Position numbers and translations under genes: made by a program. A stretch of DNA of 41,388 bases, taken from Verrucomicrobiota bacterium (lineage in GTDB: Bacteria > Verrucomicrobiota > Verrucomicrobiia > Limisphaerales > JAIPKD01). Within the stretch, counting starts at the first letter, position 1. Each line of letters starts with the position of its first letter. The notes under the pieces are model-generated. The model was given only the letters and a program-made list of their open reading frames with translations, was not told the origin of the DNA and made no database searches. Of this stretch, positions 27,187 through 37,248 are shown piece after piece. Where the stretch lies: assembly GCA_021733835.1 (NCBI GenBank), contig JAIPKD010000025.1:1-41388 (forward strand). Reading direction: 5' to 3'.

Positions 27187-29409
27187 CTATTGACTCAGCT
27201 CTGAGATCGCGGCTTCGAGATCGCCTAGTTGGAAAGGCTTCATGATGTAAGGGCGCTTGGTTTTTTCGAAAAACTCTTGTGCTTCGTCGCCGAAGACATC
27301 GCCGGTGAGGAATATTATTCTTTCGGCCATAACGGGCTTGATTCTCTTTACCTCGTTGAAAAAGACATCGCCGTTCATGTTCGGCATCTTGAAGTCGCTG
27401 AGTATAACATCGAAATCGGTTGAATCGATAAGTTCAAGTGCTTGATTCGGCGTGTGGCAGACGGATGGTTTGTGTCCCAGGAGTTCTATGGTTTGACCAA
27501 ATAACGCAGCCAGCTCTGTCTCATCGTCCAAGACGAGGATAGACAAGTTTTGTTTTTGGGCCTTATGTCTGGATTCGAGGATGGACTCGAATTTGGTGCC
27601 CTCGAGGAATTCGTCGGGTGCATTTTCGATGGTTGGAAGTTCAAGAACGAAGCATGCGCCGCCGGACGGCACGGTTTTATAGGTGAGGCTGCCGCCGTGG
27701 TCTTTTGCAATACTGAATGCAGTAGTCAGTCCGAGGCCTGTGCTCTGGTCTTTTGTCGTATAGAAAGGATCGAACACCTTCTGTGATATATCTTCAGGGA
27801 TACCCGGGCCGTTATCTACGATGTTAATACGCACGGCCGATTTGTCGTGGTCTATAGAAATACGGATTTCGCCTTTATCATTCGAGCTTGAAATCGCTTG
27901 GACGGAATTAGTCACGATGTTTTGGATCGCCCTTTTAATGTGTGATGTATCGCAGAGGATTTGTGGTGCGATGTCCGTGGACTCGAACTTGATTTTGATG
28001 TTGTTCGACTCGATGCCATAGAGTTTTGGATTTGCCACTTCGCCTGCAACCTCGACGGGATTCGCCGCCGAGATAATCTTTGGTCTACCCTTGGCCAGGC
28101 TGGTGAAATTGCGTACGAGATTTATTACTCGTTCAAGCTCTGAAGAGGCCTTGTCTATTGACTTGTTCAATGAAGAGCTTATGACTTCGGTGCTCTTGAT
28201 GGTTTGGAGATGTGTGCTGACTATTGCCAGGGGATTATTGAGTTCGTGTCCCAGACCGGAAAGCATTTTCCCTAGGGCTGCGAATTTCTCTTCCTGACGC
28301 AGTTTTTCCTCGAGTCCGGCCACTTCGGAAAGCTCGCGGAAAAAGAATTGATAGGCGATGCGGCCGGCGAAATTAATTTCCGCGCCGTTGCCTTCGGCGG
28401 GAATGATTACGCCGTCTTTTCGTTTGATACTGAATTGCCGCCTTTTGGACAGCCACTTGATAAGCGACTTCCCTGAATGTCCGGGTATAGGGTCCTCGGG
28501 ATGGATTGAAAAAAAGTCATTTAAGACCTGTGGTTCGGAACCCGAGGTTTCCAATCCAAAAAGTTCTCCGGCGATCGGATTAAATTTGAGTATTGAGCAT
28601 GATTCGTCCGTAATAATTATCCCCTCGCGCGCCTGTTCGAAGAGCGACTTGTATTGGGCCTGCGTCATTTCCATGCTGTTACGGAATCTGTTGCGCTCAG
28701 TTTTTATAGCAGCGGCTTCTTCTATAGCGGCTTCTTTTGCCTGTCTAGCTTCCTCAAGCACCAGGACGATCATGCTTACGGCGATAAAAATCTGGAGAAC
28801 CGCCAGGATGAAAAACGCCGCACTACTCAGTTCTTTGAGGGACTCTAGAACCGGAAAGACGAAAAGGTACCCACCCCAGATCAGAAAACCCATTCCGAGG
28901 AGGCCGGCGCCCAGGTATTCCGGATGTCGCCGCCTAACTTTGAAGAATCCTATTGCTGTTAATACGCTGCCCAGACCAAGGAGGGAAAATAGTGGTAGTT
29001 GCGCGTATACGGCATTGTTGAAGAAAGTCGGAATTGAAAATGTCCAGGCTGCGAGGAACAGCAGGAACATAATGAACAAACGCCCCGGAGACTTGATATT
29101 GATGAATTGCGAGCTGCCCCAAAGTAGAAAGACCACCGACGCGCTCAAGCTCCAGCCCTTGATTATGTCATGCCATGTTGTCTCCGGCAGCTGGCTCAGA
29201 CTTATCGTAAGTGTCAGCCATAAGGCGTAAAACACCCATGCCATCGTCCAGATACTGAAATACTGCCTTCGTGTGTATCGATTGAGATAATAAAAAAGGC
29301 CGATGAGTACCCAGACAGTCAATAACGATGTCAGTTGTGCCGCCTTTAAGTACTCCGTCGAGAATTCGAAGAAGTATCCGAATAAACTTGTCCAAATAGA
29401 ATAATCCAT
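27187..29409 (-). CDS. Hybrid sensor histidine kinase (multi-TM, PAS, HisKA, HATPase, C-terminal receiver)
   Basis: Several N-terminal TM segments; PAS LFEQAREGIIITDESCSILKFNPIAGELFGLE; LSGLGHELNNPLAIVSTHLQTI; DNGPGIPEDISQKVFDPFYTTKDQSTGLGLTTAFSI; REC LSILVLDDETELAALF...DVILSDFKMPNMNGD...IMKPFQLGDLE. Confidence 0.92.
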   Translation of the reverse strand: MDYSIWTSLFGYFFEFSTEYLKAAQLTSLLTVWVLIGLFYYLNRYTRRQYFSIWTMAWVFYALWLTLTISLSQLPETTWHDIIKGWSLSASVVFLLWGSSQFINIKSPGRLFIMFLLFLAAWTFSIPTFFNNAVYAQLPLFSLLGLGSVLTAIGFFKVRRRHPEYLGAGLLGMGFLIWGGYLFVFPVLESLKELSSAAFFILAVLQIFIAVSMIVLVLEEARQAKEAAIEEAAAIKTERNRFRNSMEMTQAQYKSLFEQAREGIIITDESCSILKFNPIAGELFGLETSGSEPQVLNDFFSIHPEDPIPGHSGKSLIKWLSKRRQFSIKRKDGVIIPAEGNGAEINFAGRIAYQFFFRELSEVAGLEEKLRQEEKFAALGKMLSGLGHELNNPLAIVSTHLQTIKSTEVISSSLNKSIDKASSELERVINLVRNFTSLAKGRPKIISAANPVEVAGEVANPKLYGIESNNIKIKFESTDIAPQILCDTSHIKRAIQNIVTNSVQAISSSNDKGEIRISIDHDKSAVRINIVDNGPGIPEDISQKVFDPFYTTKDQSTGLGLTTAFSIAKDHGGSLTYKTVPSGGACFVLELPTIENAPDEFLEGTKFESILESRHKAQKQNLSILVLDDETELAALFGQTIELLGHKPSVCHTPNQALELIDSTDFDVILSDFKMPNMNGDVFFNEVKRIKPVMAERIIFLTGDVFGDEAQEFFEKTKRPYIMKPFQLGDLEAAISELSQ

Positions 29410-29643
29410 ATTCGCAATGATCCCTTAATAGTCCTGATTTGACCATGGAACGGCCGAAAAACCAATACCAAATACGGAATTGGAATCATAATCACAGTGT
29501 TATCGTACAAATCGGAAGCAATGGAAACGCCGAGTGCGCTTTTTCTTTATGTAATTTTCCCGGTGTTATGCCAAAATGAGAATCGCCGGATAACGAGCGA
29601 TATTAATTGCCTGAGCCGGTTAATAATACTAAATTTGATGTAT

Positions 29644-30642
29644 ATGAAACATGAGCTGGACTTCGAGAAGCCGATATTCGAATTACAGCGAAAGCTCAAT
29701 GAATTAAAATCGCATTCGCATGCGTATTCATTGGATATTAAACTCGAAGACGAGATTCGGAGAATCGAGAAGAAGATCGAAAAGACGAAGAAACGTATTT
29801 ACGAAAACCTTTCCGCGTGGCAAAGAGTGCAACTGAGTAGACATCCAAAGCGTCCGTATACGCTTGACTATATACGATTGGCGTTCAAGGAGTTTTCAGA
29901 ACTTCACGGTGACAGATTGTACGCCGATGACCGGGCAATGGTCGGTGGTTTTGGTTCCATAGGCGAGCATAAGGTGATGATCGTCGGCACACAGAAGGGA
30001 CGTGATACTAAGGAGAATATCAAACGGAACTTCGGTTCTGCGCATCCTGAGGGGTATCGCAAGGCGTTGAGACTGATGAAGCTGGCGGATAAATTCGGGC
30101 TGCCGATCGTGACGCTCATCGACACGGCCGGCGCTTTTCCGGGGGTCGGCGCAGAGGAACGGCACATCGCCGAAGCGATAGCGGTTAACTTGCGCGAAAT
30201 GGCGTTGTTGTCGGTGCCTATCATATCGGTAATCCTGGGCGAGGGCGGTTCCGGCGGCGCCTTGGGTATAGGTGTGTGCGACAGAATTCTCATCATGGAA
30301 AATGCGTATTACTCGGTGATCAGCCCGGAAGGTTGTGCGGCCATTTTGTGGAAGGACAGGTCGGCGGCGCCGCAGGCGGCGGAAGCATTGAAGATTACCG
30401 CGCGGCATCTGAAAGAGCTTGATCTGGTCGAGGAGATTATTCCCGAACCCCAAGGCGGCGCGCATAATGACTGGGAAACGACGGCGCAGGCATTCAAAGA
30501 GGCCGTAATTCGTAATCTTGAGGAATTAAAGAAGGTACCCACACACGAACGTCTGGAGGCTAGATACGCTAAATACAGGAGGATCGGGCATTTTGTCGAG
30601 CAACCCTTTATGGGCAGGTCTGTGGCCGAAGACGGAGCATGA
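29644..30642 (+). CDS. accA: Acetyl-CoA carboxylase carboxyltransferase subunit alpha
   Basis: MKHELDFEKPIFELQRKLNELKSHS; RPYTLDYI; FGSAHPEGYRKALRLMKLADKFGLPIVTLIDTAGAFPGVGAEERHIAEAIA; start moved from track 29497 to 29644. Confidence 0.96.
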   Translation: MKHELDFEKPIFELQRKLNELKSHSHAYSLDIKLEDEIRRIEKKIEKTKKRIYENLSAWQRVQLSRHPKRPYTLDYIRLAFKEFSELHGDRLYADDRAMVGGFGSIGEHKVMIVGTQKGRDTKENIKRNFGSAHPEGYRKALRLMKLADKFGLPIVTLIDTAGAFPGVGAEERHIAEAIAVNLREMALLSVPIISVILGEGGSGGALGIGVCDRILIMENAYYSVISPEGCAAILWKDRSAAPQAAEALKITARHLKELDLVEEIIPEPQGGAHNDWETTAQAFKEAVIRNLEELKKVPTHERLEARYAKYRRIGHFVEQPFMGRSVAEDGA

Positions 30643-30691
30643 GGATGTCTTGGACAATCGATTTGGTTGGAATAACGATTAATCTGTTTTT

Positions 30692-31642
30692 ATGCGGAAT
30701 ATACTAGTTACCGGTGGCGCCGGTTTTATCGGATCGAATCTGACACTTGCGCTTCAGAAACGTTTTCCAGAGGCGGTGATAACGGTCGTCGATGATTTCA
30801 GGTCCGGGGATTTCAAGAATTTAAGAGGTTTTTACGGAGACATCGTGGCGGCGGACATTTCGCGGTTGGACTGGAACAGACAGTTTGGAGAGGCGAACTT
30901 CGACGCGGTCTTTCACATGGCCTCGATTACGGATACGACCGAGCATGACCAATTCTTGCAGGTGCACGATAATGTGGAGGGTTTTCGGGCGTTACTGAAT
31001 TATGCGGCGGTTAATCTGATTCCCGTAGTCTACGCTTCTTCGGCCGCCACCTATGGTATGGCTTCCGGGCGGATGAGCGAGTCACAACCACCGCGGCCGG
31101 CCAATGTTTACGCTTTTTCCAAGACACATTTGGATAATCTGGCGCGCATCTACAACCGCATGCATCCGTCATGGCGAATAGTCGGGGTACGGTATTTCAA
31201 CGTTTACGGCCCACGCGAGGCGCATAAGAAGGCCGCCGCAAGTATGATCTACCAACTCTACTCGCAGATGAAAGCGGGCAGGCGACCGCGCGTGTTCATC
31301 GCCGGCGAGCAGAAACGGGATTTCGTCTATATTCGCGATGTCGTGGATATTACGATCAGGGCGATAAATGCGCCTGATAGCGCTGTCTATAATTGTGGAA
31401 GTGGTCATGCGTTTTCGTTTAATGAGGTGATAGCCGCTATAAACGAGGCGTTGGGGACGCATTACGAACCGGATTACTTCGAGAATCCATACGCCGAGTT
31501 TTATCAGTCGCATACCGAAGCGGATTTGAGCATTACGCAGAAATGCTTGGGATACCAGCCCAAGTATACGCCGGAGGCGGGGATAAAAGAATATATTTCG
31601 ATCCTTGAATCCGGCGATGGTTTTTTCGATTTTATCCCATGA
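30692..31642 (+). CDS. rfaD: ADP-glyceromanno-heptose 6-epimerase (SDR family)
   Basis: MRNILVTGGAGFIGSNLTLALQKRFPEAVITVVDDFRSGDFKNLRGF; RYFNVYGPREAHKKAAASMIYQLYSQMKAGRRPRVF; EQKRDFVYIRDVVD. Confidence 0.88.
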   Translation: MRNILVTGGAGFIGSNLTLALQKRFPEAVITVVDDFRSGDFKNLRGFYGDIVAADISRLDWNRQFGEANFDAVFHMASITDTTEHDQFLQVHDNVEGFRALLNYAAVNLIPVVYASSAATYGMASGRMSESQPPRPANVYAFSKTHLDNLARIYNRMHPSWRIVGVRYFNVYGPREAHKKAAASMIYQLYSQMKAGRRPRVFIAGEQKRDFVYIRDVVDITIRAINAPDSAVYNCGSGHAFSFNEVIAAINEALGTHYEPDYFENPYAEFYQSHTEADLSITQKCLGYQPKYTPEAGIKEYISILESGDGFFDFIP

Positions 31643-33405
31643 GGCTGTTCAGAGGAAAAACCGGCGCACAGGATCGATGCTGTTTGCGTTTGTCCGGTTT
31701 AATCAGGAGCCTGTTGTTTATCCCGGCGTGCATTGTTTCCTGGCTGGCCTGCAATTCGTATCTGCGGGAGTCGTTTATTCTGCCGTGGCTGGGGAAACGT
31801 ATAAATGCCGAACTCAAGGCGCAAAAGGTAAGGTTCAATCCCTTTAGAGGTATTGTTTTGGAGCGTTTCTCCATTACTCCCGATTCCTCTGTTTATCCGG
31901 TGTTCAAGGCCGAAAAGCTGAGGCTTGAATTTAAGCTGAGCGATATCCTTGCGAACAGGCCTTATTTCGGCATCGTGGAGTGTATTGCGCCCGTTGTATC
32001 CGTGTGCCGGTTCGAGGATGGATCGACGAGCATGGATTTTTTTCGCCGTGTCTCGCAAGAGTCGACGACGCCGAAAACCAGCAAGCGGAAAGCGGAAGAT
32101 GCCGGAACCGGCAAGCAGCATCCGAATGTACGCGAAATTCGTATTTCCGGAGGTAAACTGAATTTTCACGCAGAGGATATGCGGGAAGCTAACGCAGTCC
32201 TGAGTGTTTACGTTGATCTCACGGGATGCCTGAACCGAGAGAGGCTGGCTTTGCGGCGGTTGACGGTATGCCTGGGTGCATCCGACTGCGGCGAGAATGT
32301 GTTGAACGCGCAAGGACGACTTGACCTGTCCGACTTATCCGCCGTCGGTGGTGATATCGCCGTACACGGAACATCGGCCGATGCCGCTGTGCTCGAGCGC
32401 CTTTACAAAAGGTTGTTCGATTCCGATAAGCGCAAACGGCCTTTGACCACAGACCCGGAGCAGACGGTACAGGGGGACGAACAAACTCAATCAGCGCGAT
32501 TACCTTTTTCAGGTCTCCGGATCAAGAGCAATATAGAGAAGCTTATTTACAGTGGTGAAATTATCTCCGAAGCGATGGTTGAAGCGACTATGAACGCCCT
32601 CGATATATCCATCGACTCATCGGCGTGTAGAATCGGCTCGGGTGTATTGAGAATGAACGGTCGAATTCTGCATCCCGGAGCGATACCGAGGTTCGAATGC
32701 AAGCTTTCCACCGAGGCAATGGAGTTGCATCCGCTACTGAAGATGTTCGGGACGGCAACTGAATTCAAAGGAAAGGTAGGCGCCGAAGCGGATGTAAGCG
32801 GGTTCGGAACTTCGTTGTACTCGATCCTTAATTCAATCAGTGGTAAAGCATCTTTTAAATTGACCGAGACGCAGGTCGATTTAATCAATCCTGGAATCCG
32901 CAGATTCCTCCGGCCGTTAATGATGTTGTTCCGGATTTCCGAATTAGATAAAGCGTATTTTACAAGCGTGGGGGGAGAATTAAGCGCAAGGAACGGCTTG
33001 GTGACGTTGCACGATGTCTGGGCGGCAAGCCGGCTTTTTATAACCAGCGGTTCCGGAGTTATTGATGTCTCCGGAATGCCCGGCGCGTCGTCCGTCATGA
33101 TCCCCCTCCAGCTTCGTGTTGAACGCGCGCTGGCCGCGCGGTTGCATATAGCGCTGAAACAAGAGACACGTTCGGAGGCGTTTGTTGAATTGCCGGATTT
33201 TCTGGGAGTGACAGGTACTGTATTTGCACCCCGGCTGGAGGTGGACATGTACGCTGCCGGCGGTGCGCTGTTCAGAACCCTCGCCAACCACCCGATTGAA
33301 TTCGGCAGAAAGGCCGTGTCAAAGTTCAGGAACTATTACTCCGGGAATAGAGGTAATTCGGTAGAGGGCGATGATGATAATTCTAAGGGCGCCGACACGC
33401 ACTGA
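31639..33405 (+). CDS. AsmA-like / DUF748-type envelope protein
   Basis: N-terminal TM followed by AsmA-like repeats (AQKVRFNPFRGIVLERFSITPD..., GLRIKSNIEKLIYSGEIISEAMVEATMNALDISI..., LNSISGKASFKLTETQVDLINPGIR); overlaps rfaD stop (ATGA). Confidence 0.65.
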   Translation: MRLFRGKTGAQDRCCLRLSGLIRSLLFIPACIVSWLACNSYLRESFILPWLGKRINAELKAQKVRFNPFRGIVLERFSITPDSSVYPVFKAEKLRLEFKLSDILANRPYFGIVECIAPVVSVCRFEDGSTSMDFFRRVSQESTTPKTSKRKAEDAGTGKQHPNVREIRISGGKLNFHAEDMREANAVLSVYVDLTGCLNRERLALRRLTVCLGASDCGENVLNAQGRLDLSDLSAVGGDIAVHGTSADAAVLERLYKRLFDSDKRKRPLTTDPEQTVQGDEQTQSARLPFSGLRIKSNIEKLIYSGEIISEAMVEATMNALDISIDSSACRIGSGVLRMNGRILHPGAIPRFECKLSTEAMELHPLLKMFGTATEFKGKVGAEADVSGFGTSLYSILNSISGKASFKLTETQVDLINPGIRRFLRPLMMLFRISELDKAYFTSVGGELSARNGLVTLHDVWAASRLFITSGSGVIDVSGMPGASSVMIPLQLRVERALAARLHIALKQETRSEAFVELPDFLGVTGTVFAPRLEVDMYAAGGALFRTLANHPIEFGRKAVSKFRNYYSGNRGNSVEGDDDNSKGADTH

Positions 33406-33464
33406 AGCTTTTTCAGGAAGTTCTTCGAATGATTTGAAAATGATGGTAATAAGGATCGTTGATT

Positions 33465-34838
33465 ATGAAACAAGTGTTAGATTATATCGAAGATAACTCA
33501 ACGAAGTTCGTAGAGGAACTTCGTGAATATATTGGGTTCAAAAGCATTTCGGCGCAACCCGAGTATAAAGACGATACAGTCGAATGCGCCCACTGGCTCG
33601 CCGACAAGTGTAAGTCGTTGGGGCTGGATACATATATCTTCGAGACCTCCGGCAATCCGATTGTCGTTGCAACTACACGCAAAAAGACCGCCGAAGATAA
33701 GCCGCATGTGATGATTTACGGACATTACGATGTCCAACCTCCCGATCCATTGGAGCTTTGGGAGAGTCCGCCGTTTGAGCCGCGTATTAATAACGGCGCG
33801 ATCTATGGTAGGGGAGCCAGCGATAATAAAGGACAGAACTGGGTCTACGTAAAAATGTGCGAGGCCTTTATGGCTACGGGATCGTTGCCCTGTGATATTA
33901 CCTTCCTTTTCGAAGGTGAAGAAGAGGTGGGCAGTGAGCATTTGCCGGAATTCCTCCGAACGCATCGGGATATGTTCGATTGTGATGTAGCGATCGTTTC
34001 CGATACCGCAATGCCGGAACGAAACGTGCCGGCGTTGACATACGGATTACGCGGTATCGCCGCTCTCGAAGTCGAGGTGATCGGGCCCTCGCGCGATCTG
34101 CACTCAGGTATTTACGGCGGTTCTATCGAGAATCCCGGCATGGCGTTATGTAAAATGCTGTCCGAATTGAGAGACTCAGACGGCAGGGTTTCAGTGCCGG
34201 GGTTTTACGATGACGTCTTACCTCTGACTCCGTTCGAGAGGGAACAGTTTTCCAGATTGCCATTCGACGAAGCCGCATATAAAGAACTCTTGGGCGTAAG
34301 CAGTCTCTTCGGTGAAAAGGGCTTTTCCCCCTGGGAACAGCGTACCGCCAGGCCTACAATCGAAATAAACGGTATTACCTGCGGCTACCAGGGTGAAGGC
34401 AGCAAGACTATCATCCCTTCACGCGCCTCCGCAAAGCTATCGTGTAGACTCGTGCCCAATCAACAACCTGAACTTATATTAAGCAAACTAGAGGATTTTT
34501 TAAAACGGATTCGCCCGCCGGGCGTCCAACTCCGTATTCTCAAGGGACACCAAGGTAACCCATATATGTTCCAGCCGGATAGCGCCTATGCCAAAGCCGC
34601 CGTCCGCGCAATTGAAAGAACATTCAGTAAGGAGGCTGTGTTCACCCGGGAAGGCGGTTCCATACCGATTGTGAACGATTTCAAAAAAGTTTTAGACGTC
34701 GATACCTTGCTTATTCCACTGGCATTGCCGGACGATAATCACCATTCGCCGAATGAGAAGTTCGATTTGGAATGCTTCAGAAAAGGATTGAAGATGGGGG
34801 TTTTGCTCATGGACGAAATACGCGGCATCGACGCGTGA
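33465..34838 (+). CDS. M20 family dipeptidase
   Basis: VMIYGHYDVQPPDPLELWESPPFEPRINNGAIYGRGASDNKGQ; FLFEGEEEVGSEHL; GPSRDLHSGIYGG; NDFKKVLDVDTLLIPLALPDDNHHSPNEKF. Confidence 0.93.
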   Translation: MKQVLDYIEDNSTKFVEELREYIGFKSISAQPEYKDDTVECAHWLADKCKSLGLDTYIFETSGNPIVVATTRKKTAEDKPHVMIYGHYDVQPPDPLELWESPPFEPRINNGAIYGRGASDNKGQNWVYVKMCEAFMATGSLPCDITFLFEGEEEVGSEHLPEFLRTHRDMFDCDVAIVSDTAMPERNVPALTYGLRGIAALEVEVIGPSRDLHSGIYGGSIENPGMALCKMLSELRDSDGRVSVPGFYDDVLPLTPFEREQFSRLPFDEAAYKELLGVSSLFGEKGFSPWEQRTARPTIEINGITCGYQGEGSKTIIPSRASAKLSCRLVPNQQPELILSKLEDFLKRIRPPGVQLRILKGHQGNPYMFQPDSAYAKAAVRAIERTFSKEAVFTREGGSIPIVNDFKKVLDVDTLLIPLALPDDNHHSPNEKFDLECFRKGLKMGVLLMDEIRGIDA

Positions 34839-34867
34839 TGGATTGACGAGGCAGAAATAAAAACGGT

Positions 34868-34883
34868 CGCCTTTAAAAAGGCG
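34868..34883 (-). terminator. Putative terminator for pckG (minus strand)
   Basis: CGCCTTT-AA-AAAGGCG palindrome; on the minus strand it is followed by ACCGTTTTTATTT. Confidence 0.55.
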
Positions 34884-34928
34884 CCCGCGTTGTCTTCAGC
34901 CACGACGGAGCTGTGCGTATTCTTCTAC

Positions 34929-36734
34929 TCAGGCGTCGTTCAAACGATTCTTCAATGCCTCGAGCTCTTCATGCAGTCGCCCGGGAAGTCTCTCGCCGAA
35001 CTTGGCACAGTAGTCTTCAATTAATTTAATCTCGTTCTTCCAACCTTCTATATCCACATTCAGAATGCCTTCGAGCGCTTCTCTCGGCATATCAAGTCCC
35101 TCCAGGTCAAGGGCCTCAGGTGTGGGAAGGTTGCCGATCGGTGTTTCCTTGGCTTCGGCGGTTCCATCGATTCGCCCGCATATCCATTTCAATACGCGGC
35201 TGTTCTCGCCGAAACCGGGCCAGATAAACTTGCCGTTTTCGTCTTTCCTGAACCAGTTGACGAAGAATACCTTCGGCAGTTTATCGCGACCGGTTCTATC
35301 GGTTAACCCAAGCCAATGCGCAAAATAGTCGCCCATGTTGTATCCACAGAACGGCAGCATCGCAAACGGGTCGCGACGGAGTACGCCGGCCTTGCCGAGC
35401 GCCGCGGAGGTGGTCTCCGATCCTGTGGCGGCGCCCATGAATACACTGTGCTCCCAGTCGAATGCTTCATTAACCAGAGGGATTACACTGGGCCTGCGTC
35501 CGCCGAACAAGAACGCTGAAATAGGTACGCCTTCCGGATTCTCCCAGTCCGGGTCTATAACCGGACACTGCGAAGCCGGAGCCGTGAACCGCGCATTCGG
35601 ATGCGACGCCTTTTGGTCGCTCTCCGGTGTCCACTCATTGCCTTTCCAGTCGGTAAGCTTCGATGGCGCATCTACACCCATGTCTTCCCACCAGACATCG
35701 CCGTCTTCCGTCAATGCCACGTTTGTAAATATTGTGTTCTTTGCGATCGTATTCATCGCGTTCGGATTTGAGTCCATCGATGTGCCGGGCGCCACACCGA
35801 AGAAGCCGGCTTCCGGATTGACGGCATACAGTCTGCCGTCTGAACCTATCCTGATCCATGCGATGTCGTCACCGAGGCACTTCAGTTCCCAACCAGGGAG
35901 TGTCGGCTGCATCATCGCCAGATTCGTCTTGCCGCAGGCGCTCGGGAACGCCCCCGCAATGTAGTATTTCTTCCCTTCCGGTGACTTGAGGGAGAGAATC
36001 AACATGTGCTCGGCCAGCCAACCTTCGTTGTGGGCCGCAACCGACGCGATACGAAGCGCTAGGCACTTCTTTCCTAGCAGCGCATTGCCACCGTAACCGG
36101 AACCGTACGACCAGATCATCTGGTCTTCCGGGAAATGAACAATGTACTTATCCTTGGGATCAGCCTCGCACGGCCATGCTACGTCCTCTTGTCCCGGCTC
36201 GAGCGGTGCGCCAACCGAGTGAAGACACGGTATGAAATCACCGTCGCCCAATGCATCAAGGGCTTTTTTACCCATACGCGTCATGATCCACATATTCGCC
36301 GCTACGTAAGGCGAATCAGTGATCTCGATGCCTATCTTCGAAACAGGTGATCCGATCGGACCCATTGAGAATGGTATTACATACATCGTGCGCCCTTTCA
36401 TCGAGCCACTGTAATACTCCCTCAATTTGGCCTTCATTTCATCCGGGTCGGCCCAGTTATTAGTCGGACCTGCGTCCTCCTGTTTTTTTGAACAGATGTA
36501 AGTCCTGTCTTCAACCCTGGCTACATCGCTCGGATGCGAACGAACCAGGATGCATCCGGGACGCTTCTCCTGGTTGAGTTCGATTGCGGCCCCTTGGTCG
36601 ATCATTTTTTGGCAGATCGCATCGTATTCTTCCTTGGATCCGTCACACCAGTGTATATCCTTTGGTTGACAAAGATTTGTGATCTCATCAACCCAAGCCA
36701 ACAATTTTTTATTACTAGTACGTGCTTCCGACAT
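34929..36734 (-). CDS. pckG: Phosphoenolpyruvate carboxykinase (GTP)
   Basis: [75 protein letters not shown]. Confidence 0.97.
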   Translation of the reverse strand: MSEARTSNKKLLAWVDEITNLCQPKDIHWCDGSKEEYDAICQKMIDQGAAIELNQEKRPGCILVRSHPSDVARVEDRTYICSKKQEDAGPTNNWADPDEMKAKLREYYSGSMKGRTMYVIPFSMGPIGSPVSKIGIEITDSPYVAANMWIMTRMGKKALDALGDGDFIPCLHSVGAPLEPGQEDVAWPCEADPKDKYIVHFPEDQMIWSYGSGYGGNALLGKKCLALRIASVAAHNEGWLAEHMLILSLKSPEGKKYYIAGAFPSACGKTNLAMMQPTLPGWELKCLGDDIAWIRIGSDGRLYAVNPEAGFFGVAPGTSMDSNPNAMNTIAKNTIFTNVALTEDGDVWWEDMGVDAPSKLTDWKGNEWTPESDQKASHPNARFTAPASQCPVIDPDWENPEGVPISAFLFGGRRPSVIPLVNEAFDWEHSVFMGAATGSETTSAALGKAGVLRRDPFAMLPFCGYNMGDYFAHWLGLTDRTGRDKLPKVFFVNWFRKDENGKFIWPGFGENSRVLKWICGRIDGTAEAKETPIGNLPTPEALDLEGLDMPREALEGILNVDIEGWKNEIKLIEDYCAKFGERLPGRLHEELEALKNRLNDA

Positions 36735-36887
36735 ATTCGTTTTTCAGTTTTGTGTTTTATTTCCAACGTTCATTTTAAACGTGTGAGAATGCTAAATTCA
36801 TGGTTTCTGATTTTAACGACAAATGTATCTGTGAAAAATATATTTCTATATTGTAATTCATTAAATTAATTGAAAACAAATCAGATT

Positions 36888-36923
36888 AAAAAAAAACGGC
36901 CGCCCATCCTCGGACGGCCGGTT
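36888..36923 (-). terminator. Rho-independent terminator, minus strand
   Basis: Minus strand CGGCCG-TCC-GAGGAT-GGG-CGGCCG followed by nine T; no T-run on plus strand. Confidence 0.75.
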
Positions 36924-37106
36924 ACCTCTAAAAAAAATCGGAATCCCGGCCTTACTTGCCGTTTCGGCAATTCTTCGTTCTTCCTTCTTTCGCTCTATAA
37001 TCTTTGACCTCGTTATTTGCCTTCTTTTCTCTGCTTGAAGCTTGATATACTTCTTCCCCCACTTCAAATTATCGCAATAAACTACAGGAAAATAATTCGG
37101 TGTCAA
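36888..37106 (-). other. Candidate small transcript (ncRNA or small basic protein gene) between pckG and helicase
   Basis: Perfect -35 TTGACA on minus strand (37101-37106) with weak -10 TAGTTT (37079-37084) at 16-nt spacing; ends at the strong terminator 36888-36923; contains perfect TTGCCG-AAA-CGGCAA hairpin. Confidence 0.4.
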
Positions 37107-37248
37107 CATGTGACTCGCTATTTTCGAAATTCAAACGGATTAATGGAAAGCAAATGGAAGGCAAATCGTGATTTTGCCTGTGTGAGAATTTACCGGACGA
37201 TCATAAAAAGTTGGTTTGTATATTCGAGTTTTACGTTAAAGTTGTATT

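Noticed and set aside
28358-29230. 290-aa plus-strand ORF antisense to the hybrid kinase
   Set aside because: Fully overlaps kinase coding sequence, low-complexity composition, no recognisable domain
32547-33287. 246-aa minus-strand ORF antisense to AsmA-like gene
   Set aside because: Overlaps a better supported gene coupled to rfaD; no motif
36861-37109. 82-aa basic ORF as a protein-coding gene
   Set aside because: It reads through a strong same-strand terminator before reaching its stop codon, so a normal mRNA would lack the stop; kept only as part of the candidate small transcript
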